Assembly: GCA_023213395.1 (NCBI GenBank)
Contig: CM041465.1
Span: forward strand, 203,181,741-203,245,740
Origin: Cycas panzhihuaensis
Taxonomy: Eukaryota > Cycadophyta
Direction of reading: 5' to 3'
Length of the DNA: 64,000 bases
Shown in pieces: positions 48,066 through 58,680 of the stretch; the first letter of the stretch is position 1, and each line of letters begins with the position of its first letter. The position numbers were made by a program, and so were the translations under genes. The notes beneath the pieces are model-generated. The model had not been told where the DNA came from. It did not search any database and saw only the letters and a program-made list of their open reading frames with translations.

Positions 48066-49160
48066 TTCTTTCAAAATTATTGTCTAACATATTGGAAGGA
48101 TCACAACTTCTTTGTATCCATTTTGGACCCTTTAATTGAATGTGGAGGATCCTACTTTATTTGGACTTGATTCATGCAGACTTGGCATATTTTTGGATTG
48201 AAGCCTTGAATTTATTTCCACAATGATATTATTTCCCTTATCTTTTTTATTTTTTGCTTAATAGCTTTCTTCTTCTTTGAAGGTGACATCCCTGCTCATA
48301 ATCATCTTTTTTTCTTTTGGATTAAATAGTTTATATATTTTAGAGATATTATAGTATCATATAAAGATGCATTTGGTGCTTTTCTCGTCCAACTTTATTC
48401 TCTTTTGTTGTAATACATAAATAAATGCTATGCACCTAAAAATCTTCAAGTAATGTATACTTGGCTTATGACCTATCTAAGATTCCTCTAGTGTAACCTG
48501 CTTAGAGCCTTGATGGTACACCTATTTAAGAAGTATATGGTTATATGCATAGCTTCTACCCAAAGTTCATATCCAAGTTATTTATCTTTAAGCATACATC
48601 TTACCATTTCAATAATAGTTTAATTTTTACTTTATGCTACTCCATTTTGTTATGGATTATAGGGATTGGTGAATTGTCTCCTTATACCATGATAGGTGCA
48701 ATATGCTTTGAATTCATTTGAAATGAATTCCCCTCTATTATTTAATCTAAAGGTGAGATTTTTATGACCATGTTTTTTCTTAACAAAGGTTTTGAAGCTA
48801 ACAAAGCATTGAAAAGCATCTAATTTAAATTTGAGGAAATACACCCAAGTCTTTCTAATAAAATTGTCAATGAAGATTATAAAGTATTTTACACCTCCTA
48901 GTTAGGGTACACCCATGGGTCCATATAAGTTTATATAGATTAGATAAAGAGGTCCTTGGGCTCTATAGTTGTTACCTAGAAAACTTTCTCTATGTTGTTT
49001 TCTAAGTATGTATCCTTCACAAATTTCTTTGTCAGCTTCTATGGTGGGCAATCCATCAACCATTTTTATCCTCTTCATTATTGCCAAGCTATTATAGTTT
49101 AAGTGAACAAATCTCTTATGCCATGTTTCATTATCAACTTTGGTGGAGACTTTCAAAGTA
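48066..49160 (-). pseudogene. Element F integrase and pre-integrase domains
   Basis: Pre-integrase: ETWHKRFVHLNYNSLAIMKR (about 49060-49125), ICEGYILRKQHRESF (with one Cys of the CxxC zinc ligand lost). Core: FRLNNRGEFISNEF (about 48715-48760), where the catalytic Asp of SDNGGEF is Asn; NPYNP-QNGVA (about 48630-48665); MVRCMLKDK. C-terminus and linker: KLFNPKEKKMIMSRDVTFKE (about 48270-48330). The open frames 48650-48844 and 48902-49156 are two pieces of this region. Confidence 0.87.
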
Positions 49161-49179
49161 TAAATGTCTGATGGAGGAA

Positions 49180-49570
49180 TAACTAGCTTGAATAATTTGC
49201 CACTAGTGATCTATGTTTTTGCTATAATTACTTTATTCATTTACTTGTCTTTGATTGTACACTCATCATTATCAAAGATGACCTTATAGTCTTATTCTAT
49301 CATATGACCCACTGAAAGTAGGTTCTTCTTTAAAGTCGGTATATATAACACATCATCAATGTGTCTTGTTTCTCTTGATTTTATGTTTATAGACACATTA
49401 CCTTTGCCAATAGATTAATAGGTAGTATTATCTCTAAATATAATCTTTCTTCTTTTAGTCTTATTAATGTCTTTGAAGATTTCTTTTATATGGGTCATAT
49501 AGGTTAAACACCCTGAGTTTATGTGCTAATTGTCCTCCTCCTCATTAGCAACAAAATTTGAAAGAAAGAG
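49180..49570 (-). pseudogene. Element F protease domain
   Basis: The minus strand has HINSGCLTYMT (about 49515-49550), where the family has DSGAT-HMT; the catalytic Asp is Asn. YQSIGKGNVSINI (about 49390-49435) and HIDDVLYIPTLKKNLLSVGH (about 49310-49370) follow, the classic second half of the copia protease-like domain. Confidence 0.85.
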
Positions 49571-49639
49571 TATATTATTATCTCTCTCCTCAATTACTAT
49601 GTTAGTTATCCCTCTTTGAATATTATCTTTCTTGGCAAA

Positions 49640-50740
49640 GCATTTTTCTTCTAAATGTCCTATTTTGTGATAAAAAGAACATTAAATGATTCCTCCTCCT
49701 CTTTGGCTATGACTTCTACTTCTAGAGGTTCCTCTATCTCTAAGAATTAGCCTTGACTTTGGCCTTGGAAGTTCATTTGATCTTGACCTTAATAATGCTG
49801 ATTTAATCCTTGATAACTTACTTGACTTTAGAAGTGGTTATATCCTTAGCAACATTAGTTTTGTACTTGAAATCTTCCTTGAGTTTAGAAGTTATTTGGT
49901 CCTTAATACCTTTGGTTTAGTCCTTAATACTTTTGGTTTAATTCTTGATAACTTCTTTGACTTTGATAGTTGTTTTGTTCTTTATGGCTTGGATTTTATC
50001 GTTGAAATCTTCCTCTTCGTCTAATGGATTGATCCCTTCCCCTAAAACTTTGTCCTTGATGATTTTGTCTTATCCTTGCCTTTGTGCCAAAGGCATACTT
50101 AAGGGACTCATTGCCCTCTTTCTTCTCTTCAACTACTAGGAGCATGGCAGTTAGTTAATCAATTCAAAGGTACTAAGGTCTTTAGAAACCTTAATACTAG
50201 TGGCTATCATTTCAAATCTCTTAATCTCTCTAACACATATCAAGATTCTTTCTACAACTCTTTATTCACTTAATACTTCCCCTAAGGATCTCATTTGATT
50301 AACTAAGTTTTGTACCTTGGTGAGGAAATCATTTATTCCTTCTCTAGATGACATTTTTATATTTTTAACTTGCTTGTAAGAGTTTATAGCTTAGTGGGTG
50401 TTGCTCCTTTATAAATCAACTTGAGAGTATCCCAAGCTTCTTTAAATGTGATAGCTTCACTTACTCAAAGGAAAATGTGATCCTCTAGTGCACAAAATAT
50501 AAGGGCTAAAGTCTTATTATCCTTTTTCACATACTCCTTATAAGCTTATTCTTCATCTTCGATGGCATTATCATTGATTTACTTATATCCTTCTTTGATA
50601 AGATCCCACATGTCCTTTACAATAAAGATAGGCCTCATTCTCCTACTTCAATTAAGGAAATGAAAACCATCAAATTTAGGTAGAACTATGTTTCTAAGGT
50701 TTATTGCTATTGTGAAATCAAATTATCTTAAAAATATAAC
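49640..50740 (-). pseudogene. Element F gag with lysine-rich repeat region
   Basis: Gag start PKFDGFHFL (about 50655-50685), then MWDLIKEGYK, LALIFCALEDHIF and EAITFKEAWDTLKLIYKG (about 50400-50470), matching the UBN2-type capsid domain. Between capsid and zinc knuckle (about 49750-49990) lies an unusually Lys-rich region with repeated units: KVKEVIKN, TKSIKD, TKGIKD, SKLKEDFKYK, SKVKQVIKD. The knuckle near 49650-49690 has mostly lost its Cys residues. The plus-strand frame 49945-50139 is a shadow. Confidence 0.8.
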
Positions 50741-52741
50741 AAAAAAAATATAAGTATTCTTATGTCCTATCTACTTAAAGGGTTTCTAATCTAGAATTCT
50801 AAGTCTTAGGGTTTCCAAGGAAAGCTCTCAATTATTATACTATCTAGTGGTGCCTACCTATAAGTGGAAAACTAGGGACCCTATATACTAATATATGAGA
50901 TCAAGGCTCTATATACTTCAATATGTAGGCTACTAAGAAGGTCTAAGACACCCTTAGTTTATTGATCTACCTATATCAAACTTATGCCTATTAACAAATC
51001 TAGTAGTGAAAACTTAACAACTAAGCTAGTCACCCCCTTTGTGTCTAGCGTAATCTCCAATCTCTAAATAATAGTTCACCACCTCAGCCTGCCACCTATA
51101 AAACTTGATAGCCAACAATTTCCTTAGCAAATTAGAGTAAACCAAGGACATATGCAAGGTGGTAACTTTAGAGGTCCTAACCATTACCCTTACAAGGCTA
51201 GTATAGATGTGGTTAATTAGGGAATTATCTTTATTAATGTTTCAAGTTAATGATATTTTTAGTGGTCTTGTTTATACACAAAATTTCTTTTAATAAATAA
51301 AAGCTAAAATTTTGAAAGTAAATGAAAGCGACTAAACTAAAAAGAAGGTTTAAAGAGCTCTTTTCGAAAAAACTTGATCCAAGATAAATTATAGAAGCCT
51401 TCAAGAGTATTCCTACAAAAGATCACCTATATATACTTATATATCTAAATGATGGATTATAACTACTAATAGAATTCAATACTATATTGTAGCATGAATA
51501 AACTTTGAAGAAAACTGAAAGTTAGTCTTAAAATAATAAGAAAATACTCAAATATTAGTCAAATAAATAGGCTAATTTAATAGTATATAACTCCTATAAA
51601 ACAAATCTAAATTAGTCTAAAATTAGCTCTAAGTTATAGTTCTCTATATCATCTTTCTGTTAGTTTAAATAGTTCAAAAAATGGACTCCTGGTTGGAAAG
51701 TTATTACAAAAATAGTAAAAAGACCTCTTTATGATCCAAAAAATCAGAAGGATGGGCTTAAGCCCCTTCGAAAAGTAACCCCTACTTGCCTGCTCACTAT
51801 ATAGAACCACCCGCTGATGTAGCTAAGGGGCTAATGGACCCAAAATTTTATCAAATATGATCTAAACTTTTTGATTTTGTAAAAAGAATACAAAATAATT
51901 AATCAAATTTTGAAATTCACCCCTTCTAGTGAAGATTTAGGTTACATGATAAATACAGAGACTAAATTGAGGGGTCTAAAGCTTGGAATCATCAAAAATA
52001 TCAAATTTAATTTAATATCAATGAACTTTATGAATTTAAAGTGAAAAATATGAAAATTTTTAAGAGATTTGGCAGTCGTAAAGATCAAATAGACCTATAC
52101 AGCGTTAGGCAGCCCGTGAGGAAGAATGGAAGGTAAGAACTTAGTGTTTCTTTAATTTGTTCACTCTAAGACTAATCTACAGGGGACACAAGGGTCTAAT
52201 AAAGAGATTTAGAGGCGATTTAGTATAAAAAGAACCCCAAATAAGCATGAATAAGCTGTGGACCACATGGAGGCTCAATGAGTAAAAATGACTAGAAACA
52301 AACTTAAATTAGTAGAAAACTCCTTTAAATAGACTCCTACAGACTATAAATAAGGTTAGCAAACCCCCAGAGAAGAAAATATACCTCTAGTAAGCATTTC
52401 TATCTCGATCTAAGGTTGAAGCAATATGAAAATGGGTTGTTTCCTTTGTTGTTGATAAAAAAAAATGGAGCTCTAATCACATATGGCTGTAAAGGGGTTG
52501 AATATCAGTAGTATAAGATTGAAATAATATAAAGGATGGCTTGCACTTGTGTTAAAATGACTGTATACACCAAGAAATATAGAACAATGAGTTAAAAATG
52601 AACAAAATATATACTAAACAACTATATTAAATAATACTAAACATAAACATGCAATATAAAAACTATTTATCATGCTCAGTAAGCTTTGTAATTATCTATA
52701 ATGAAGAAATATACCAATATTTATTTACACTACCCCATATA
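50741..52741. other. Element F leader (about 2 kb)
   Basis: Non-coding leader. Contains a GCTAAGGGGCTAATGGACCC block near 51822-51841 similar to the leaders of elements A and C, an A run near 52450, and otherwise AT-rich DNA. No gene seen. Confidence 0.55.
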
Positions 52742-52755
52742 GATCTGATACCAAA
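52742..52755 (-). other. Element F primer-binding site
   Basis: Minus strand TTTGGTATCAGATC directly follows the 5' LTR; TGGTATCAGA matches the tRNA-iMet site. Confidence 0.88.
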
Positions 52756-53034
52756 TGAAGGGAGATTAGGAGTCAGAGGGAATAAGATATTATACGAAAG
52801 CCATCAATGATAACATATTTTTAATATAATAAAGGCAGTGTTAAAGAACACTTGGGGGGTTACGGCTCATATATATAGATAGGAGTTGGGTGGGAGCCCA
52901 ACATCTATCATCTTTCAGTGTTTAAAAACATCATTTAAAAAATATTGATCATTTGACTAGGGTCAACCAATGTCGGCTCCACTAACCCTAATGTTGACAT
53001 ACTTAGTAATATTCCAAATGAACATTATCTAATA
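52756..53034 (-). repeat. Element F 5' LTR
   Basis: 279 bp partner of 47429-47708, beginning TGAAGGGAGATTAGG and ending ATTATCTAATA. Confidence 0.88.
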
Positions 53035-54190
53035 AAGCTAAGTACAATATAGGCGGAAGAATCAAGAGTTAATCAAGTTCTTGAGTTCACTTCCATCCAT
53101 CATTGAGATGTGTTAAGCCCCATTATTGAGATCCTCAATTCCTAAATAAGGACCAACCTACTCTGTCACATATTTATGTTGTTTCTTATGGAGATATTTA
53201 AGATCTAGCATCTTATCACCAACTTTAATTTTTTTAGGTTAAATATTTCTATCGTATGTGACTTAGGCCTTTTTCTTCAAAGCAATATTAGTCTAAAAGG
53301 AACATAGTTAAACCTCATCAAGTTACTCTAAATTGAGTAAGCAAGCCTTATACAACCATTGATTATCAATAAATTCCTTAAAATAGATTCAAAGAGATGA
53401 AATATCAACTTTAAGGGATAAAACAACCTCAATACCATATATCATAAAAAAGGTATCATCCTTGTAGCATTATAAATAGATGTGTGGTATGCCCAAAAAG
53501 CTTAAAAGAGTTGAATATGCTAGTCCCTCTAAGTGGTTAACACTCTTTTGGCCAAAATCTCAACTAATATTTTGTTAAATGCTTTGACATATTTATTAGC
53601 CTAAGGGTAGTCTAGGGATGAGGTCTAAAGAGTGATAAAAAAATTTGAGCATAGCTTAGCAATGTGTTTATTACTTAATGAGGTTCCATTATCAGTAATA
53701 ATAATATTAAGAACCCCAAAGTGGCAAATGGTGTGATGAAAAATAAAGGTCACAATGACCTTTGTAGTGGTGGAAATTAATAGGGTTGCTCCACTCCACT
53801 TAGTACAATACTTTGTGGTCATGATAATAAACTTATGGCCAATAGAGGACGGTGGATAGATTTGGCTAATCAAATCTAGACCCTAATGTAGAAAATACCA
53901 AGGAGAAATAATACCCCTCATGAATGTAGAGGGTTGGTGTATAAGATGAGAATGAACTTAAAAATTTTCACATTTGTAGACATAAGCATGAGCATCAATA
54001 AAAAGAGTGGTCCAATTGTAACCCATACACAAGATGCAATGGGAAGTGGCTTAGCCCCTAAAGTGTCCACTATAATTTCCATGTGGCATTCATTTAGGAT
54101 AGATTGAGTTTTAAAGGGATTAAGGCATCTAAGGAGGATGTTATTAAAAGAACATTTATAAAAATTATCATTGAGGAGCATGTATTATTA
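53035..54190 (-). pseudogene. Element G integrase
   Basis: Gypsy integrase. The N-terminal part has NDNFYKCSFNNILLRCLNPF (about 54110-54170) and a damaged HHCC finger around HMEIIVDTLGAKPL. The core (53625-53873) has PPSSIGHKFIIMTTKYCTKW, then CHFGVLNIIITDNGTSLSNK with the catalytic Asp of TDNG kept. The C-terminal GDKMLDLKYLHKKQHKYVTE and VGPYLGIEDLNNGA (about 53090-53210) form the chromo-like/GPF-GPY module. The reading ends near 53040, where element F is inserted. Confidence 0.87.
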
Positions 54191-54234
54191 TGTTATGGCC
54201 CATTCCTCTTTGTGTATTTGTAATTTACATTTGG

Positions 54235-54972
54235 GGATAAATTGGACTTGTAGGAAGTAGATCATATTGGCCTACCATCTAGAATCATTTTTAGAAATGT
54301 TAACATTAAGGATATAATCATCAAGAAAGGAATCATGTAATTCTTCACTAGACTTAGATGGTAAAGGGGAGGTCACAATTTGTTCAAAAATGACCATACC
54401 CTTTTTAAACTTATGATTGACCACCTCTAAGTTGAATTCTTATAACTTAAGGGCTTACTTTCCTGTATGTTTAGTAATACCAATCTTAGTGAGAAGGATG
54501 TAGATAGGGTTAGACTAAGTGATAACCCTAAGAGTATTGCCCATGAGATAATGCCAAAGTTTATTGGTAGTAAATACTAGGGTAAGGCACTCCTTCTTAG
54601 TGGAAGAATAATTCCAATCAATGCCAGTGAGTATTTGACTAATGAAATAAATGGTACATTCATGACTATCCTCTTAGGCTAATATGCCCCCAAGGGATTC
54701 CTCAATGGCCCAAGTATAAAGAATAAAATGCTTGACAAAATACGGAAGGACCAATATAAGGGTGCAACACCTTATTTATGTGTGTCAAAAGGTTTTTGGA
54801 CTTTAGGAGTCCAATGAAGAGGAAAACCCTTCTTTAGGAGATTCATAAGGGACTTGTCATTAAAGGTGAAATTTCCCTAAGAAAAGACTTAACCTACTTC
54901 TGAGTGGCAAGTGGTGGCATTTTAATAATTGCTTTAATCTTATCTAGGTCTATTTGAATGTCTTCTTTTGAA
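54235..54972 (-). pseudogene. Element G RT C-terminus and RNase H
   Basis: The minus strand reads KIKAIIKMPPLATQK (about 54890-54935), VKSFLREISPLMTS, and GFPLHWTPKVQKPF in adjacent frames (about 54790-54835), then LWHYLMGNTLRVITKSNPIY (about 54500-54560) and EFNLEVVNHKFKKGMVI (about 54385-54440). These are the gypsy RT thumb, connection and RNase H motifs in order. A second (RVT_3) RNase H expected for the Tat lineage is not visible between here and the integrase. Confidence 0.82.
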
Positions 54973-54978
54973 ATAATA

Positions 54979-55372
54979 TGAAAGAAAATAAATGATGGAG
55001 AATAGGGTAGAACATAAATATATAATCAATACATTATTGCATGAATAGAAAATCCTTGTATTCAATCCATTGTTTGATAGAGAACATTACAAATGTCCAA
55101 AGGTAGGAGATGTCTAAAGACACCAGGGTTGCACACCCCTCCAAATATATAGTTTGGGGGAGGAGGAAAACTCCTCAACCTCTAAATTCAAACGACAATA
55201 AAATATAACATAACTTAACTTAAAATAACTTAACTCAAATTAAATTAAGTCAACTTAACCTTACCTTATACTTACCTTTACATGTGAGCACCCACATGTG
55301 TAAATTGATGAAAGTGATGTGTGCACTCCTAGTTAAAAGGTAGGAGTATGGTTATGATCATTAACCCTAACA
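54979..55372 (-). repeat. Element H 3' LTR
   Basis: 394 bp, TGAAAGAAAATAAATGATGG to ATTAACCCTAACA (plus orientation). Confidence 0.9.
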
Positions 55373-55455
55373 TTCTTCCCCTTAATAGTCATCACGAGCA
55401 ACTTTGTCTTCTCTTTAAACTTGTAAAATTTAAACTTGAAAAAAACTTTGAAGAT

Positions 55456-56085
55456 CTATTTTATAGCTTGATCTTTATTAAATTGCCTCATCCTTATAAC
55501 AATGTGTGTGTCTTTGCCATTGAATGGTACAAAAAATCTATAAGTAAATGTAGCTTGATTCAAATATGGAGGTGTGACTGCAACTTTGACTTTAACTTCT
55601 GAAATTTTAACTTTGTCTTCTAAAGTCTTTGTGTTATGAGCAATTGTTATATCATCATATTTCTCCCTCTCAAATGGAGGATCAGGTTCATGTGCAACAA
55701 GTTGATCATGCATTTGACTTAAATTTTCTTTGGTCTTTTTATTACAATCCACTTGTTCTAGTACCTGTCTCATATGATCAATAATATTAATGTTAAATTC
55801 ATTGGGGGTATCTCCCCTATAAGTAGAAATTAATATGTTCCACATGGATTTGGAAGTTGTTAGTTCACAAACATTAGAAAAGACATTATCATCTATAGTG
55901 TAAAATAGTAAAGCTAAGGCTTCATTGACTTTTTTAATGTTTTCTTTAATATTAACATCATATTCATCTTGTATGTAACTCTAAAGATTATGTGTAATAA
56001 AATAATTTTGCATTGTTTGATACTATTATGAAAAATTATGGCCATCAAATATAGGAAATTGTACTTTATCAAGATTGATTACCAT
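55456..56085 (-). pseudogene. Element H Gag-like protein
   Basis: About 210 codons from ATG at 56085 on the minus strand: FPIFDGHNFS at the start (the following Trp is lost to a stop), SMWNILISTYRGDT, then an open stretch 55456-55845. It aligns along its length with element E's protein. The acidic ESYD repeat of E is absent, while the C-terminal block FTYRFFVPFNGKDTHIVIRM is strongly conserved. Gln codons occur at the two positions where E has stops (MRQVLEQVD). The frame ends at the stop at 55456-55458, about 35 residues before E's end. No zinc knuckle, protease or other pol domain follows before the LTR. Confidence 0.82.
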
Positions 56086-57429
56086 TTTACAGAAAACTTT
56101 AGTACATAAAAGGAATATACTTTTACTAAGTCAAAGAACTCAAAAACTTAATAAACTTATATAATATCAAATATACTCTTTGAAATGTAATGCCCTTTCA
56201 AAAAATAAAAGATGCATTTGGAAAGTATATTAAGCAAATGCAACTATTATAAGTGTAAGAAGTAAGTGAAAGCCTATTAGGATATACCAAATGCTCAAGT
56301 TTAGTAGCTTTAAAGCTGCACTAAACAATGTTAGAATAATGTGAAATTATACCAGTTTGAGGATCAACGAAAAAACTATTCAATGGAACTGGCCGTTTTG
56401 AAAACGGGTTCCTACAAGTCAATATTTTAATGAACCAAAGATACAATCCTCTTTTTTAGGCTTAATGGGAGCTTGGGGCTTAAAATATTATAAAAATGCT
56501 AGTAAAAAAAATTGTAGAATAATGTAAAATGGTCAAATATGGTTTAGAGAGCTACTTTATATACTTTTCAGTTGAAATTTTTGAGAAATAATATATGTGA
56601 ATATGCAATAATTACAAATTGGAGGCTATTATATACTTCAACTTTGATGGGTTTGAAAATTAGTAAAAACACTTTAAAACTTATAAATAATAGTGTTAAT
56701 TCAAAGAGGAGTGAGTCATCTTCCCAAGAAACTGATATATCTAAATTCTGATGTGAAACAAAAAAGTTATAATAGAAATAACTATAAGTACTTTTATGTT
56801 AAAAATATTTAAAAATGCTAAAGTGTCACTTTCACCAGTTAAAATAAATCCTAAAAAAATAAAATAAATAGATGGTAATAAAGTTTTCTAATAATAGATG
56901 ACTATAGAGTAGATCTGGGTAGAAAATAATATCCCGGTGTTAAAATATAATATAATAAAATGTGATTTTGTGAAAATAGTTTAAAATGACTTTGAAAATA
57001 AATGACTAGCTTTAAATTGATTGAAAATGGGTCAAATCAGCTCCAAATATGGCATATGATCAGTCAAAATTATATCTCAAAAAAGTTTGGGCATAATGGG
57101 ATAGGTTTCATTAGAAATCGATCACCCAGTCCAAAGTTATGGCAAAAATTTTACCAAGTACCCTATGTGAAATGAAAAATTAAAAAAAATAAAAAGGAAA
57201 ATATAATAAGGATTATGTTAGCCCCTTTTAAAAAGAGCTAACGGTCATGTGAGGGCTTAATAAAGCCAGGGGTTGAAGATCACGAGAGGGTTAACCTTTT
57301 AAAAAACCTTGGAATCTAAATTATATATAATATAATTAATTTTTTAAAAAACTTTATATGAAAAATATATAAAGAATAAAATAAAACCTTAAATACTACC
57401 ATCCTGACATAGTCGCCGCTGCCACTTGC
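56086..57429 (-). other. Element H leader part homologous to element E
   Basis: Non-coding; matches 42430-44061 in inverted orientation. The homology ends near 57396-57430, where E continues with its primer sites after only about 60 bp while H has the extra 2.6 kb. Confidence 0.7.
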
Positions 57430-57790
57430 GTGCACTCTTGTAAGTTCAGATTCTCAATCGAGATTATTATGAGGATGTTCATGCAGAGTTTGGTTTCTTT
57501 GTGGATGCTGCCGACGAGTTGGGGATTGGGTTTAACCATTGCAACTGTATTGATGGAAATTTGATCACCAATATCTATTCGACTATTCAACCTTCTTTTG
57601 GGACTCTTTGGATTACAATAACAGCATCGAGTTGTTTTATAAGTCTCTATGGGATGACAATATCTGGCAATTGAATGATGTTAATCAGACACCTCAATAA
57701 GAGGTTGGGATAGTAGTTAGTAATGACGTCTGCCACGATATACGTTCAATGCCTTATCTCAACGCAGGAGATGCTTTAAGCAATTGTTAA
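57430..57790 (+). pseudogene. Unidentified coding-like fragment inside element H (antisense to it)
   Basis: Much less AT-rich than its surroundings. On the plus strand a frame reads YYEDVHAEFGFFVDAADELG, IGFNHCNCIDGNLITNIYST and IQPSFGTLW. A one-base shift then gives DYNNSIELFYKSLWDDNIWQ, LNDVNQTPQ, a TAA, and EVGIVVSNDVCHDIRSMPYL. The natural amino-acid composition and continuity across the shift suggest a once-coding sequence picked up by the element or inserted into it. I do not recognise the protein. The minus-strand frame 57396-57590 is the alternative reading and looks less natural. Confidence 0.45.
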
Positions 57791-57799
57791 TATATATAT

Positions 57800-58680
57800 T
57801 CTAATGCTTTAAGTTGCTTGTAGATTGGGGTCATATACCAGGGGAAAGAAAGATGCGAGACTATTTTTGCATGGCGAAAAGCTACAATGGAAGAAAAAAT
57901 AAATGTGGTAGTTGCCGTTGGAAAGGCTAACGTAACCAAGAACAAGAAATCCAACTTAAAGAAGAAAAAAATATGGTGGAAAAATCTCCAAATGGCATTC
58001 GAGCAACAAGTCAGAACTAGGTTAAGAACTAGCTAGCGAAGTAGAAGCAAAAATAGAAATAACTCCTGGTCATGTGGAGAGCAGCACGTCAGCCTCTAAA
58101 AGGAGGAAATCGAGCTTAGATTGTTCTGAAGTTGAAGAAGAAGAAATCGAAAAAGTTCTGGCAGAAAACCAAAAAGGGAAGAGTGTTGTGGAAGATTTGG
58201 CTTATGGGAAATCGGACGTGGAACCTTCTAAAAGAGATCAAGCCAGGAAGGACAAAAAAATATAAGAGTGAAAATGACAGAGGGGGATGGATGGGTGTGT
58301 GTTATAATGAAGGTCCCAATGGGTCCTCCCCCTCCAAGGTAGCCAAAACTTAGTGCCACAGTTGATTTGGTCACTTTGAGTGGCGATTCTTCTGTAAATA
58401 TTTATGAAAGGAATATTGATATTAAGGGTGTAGATGGACTACCTGTTACAAGCGCAAATGGGTGTGTCCAAAAGGATAGTTTAACAGCACAGGGCAGTTC
58501 AGAACAGAAAAAAAAAATGGCAATAATTTCATAAAGGAATTAGATATTAGAGGGTGTTAAGGAATCATAGGTCAGCTTTTGCGAGGCCAAAGAATTAGGG
58601 AACCATTATTCAGTAACCAAATATTACTAGATTTGTAAACACTAGAGGTCACAATCAGTCACTAAGATGGTTATTATTTT
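57800..58680 (+). pseudogene. Second coding-like fragment inside element H, basic/acidic low-complexity
   Basis: Plus-strand frames: CETIFAWRKATMEEKINVVV with AVGKANVTKNKK and WWKNLQMAFEQQVRTRLRTS (about 57855-58035). Then, in another frame, ESSTSASKRRKSSLDCSEVE, EEEIEKVLAENQKGKSVVED and SKRDQARKDKK (58074-58265). It is rich in Ser, Lys and Glu, like the tails of plant LINE ORF1 or nuclear proteins, but no diagnostic motif is seen. The overlapping frame 58132-58353 is a shadow. Together with the preceding fragment it may be one captured or inserted sequence of about 1.2 kb. Confidence 0.4.

Larger units (their letters stand above)
47429..53034 (-). mobile_element. Element F: Ty1-copia retrotransposon with RT core deleted
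   Basis: Minus-strand element of 5606 bp. LTRs 47429-47708 (280 bp) and 52756-53034 (279 bp) are homologous. Flanking pentamers AACCT and AAGCT match at four of five bases. Primer site TTTGGTATCAGATC (minus strand of 52742-52755) and polypurine tract ATGGGGGAGAAA (minus strand, just right of 47708) are present. Gag, zinc knuckle, protease, integrase and the integrase-RT linker are readable. Then the first about 20 codons of RT run directly into RNase H. It is inserted at the end of the integrase of gypsy element G. Confidence 0.9.
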
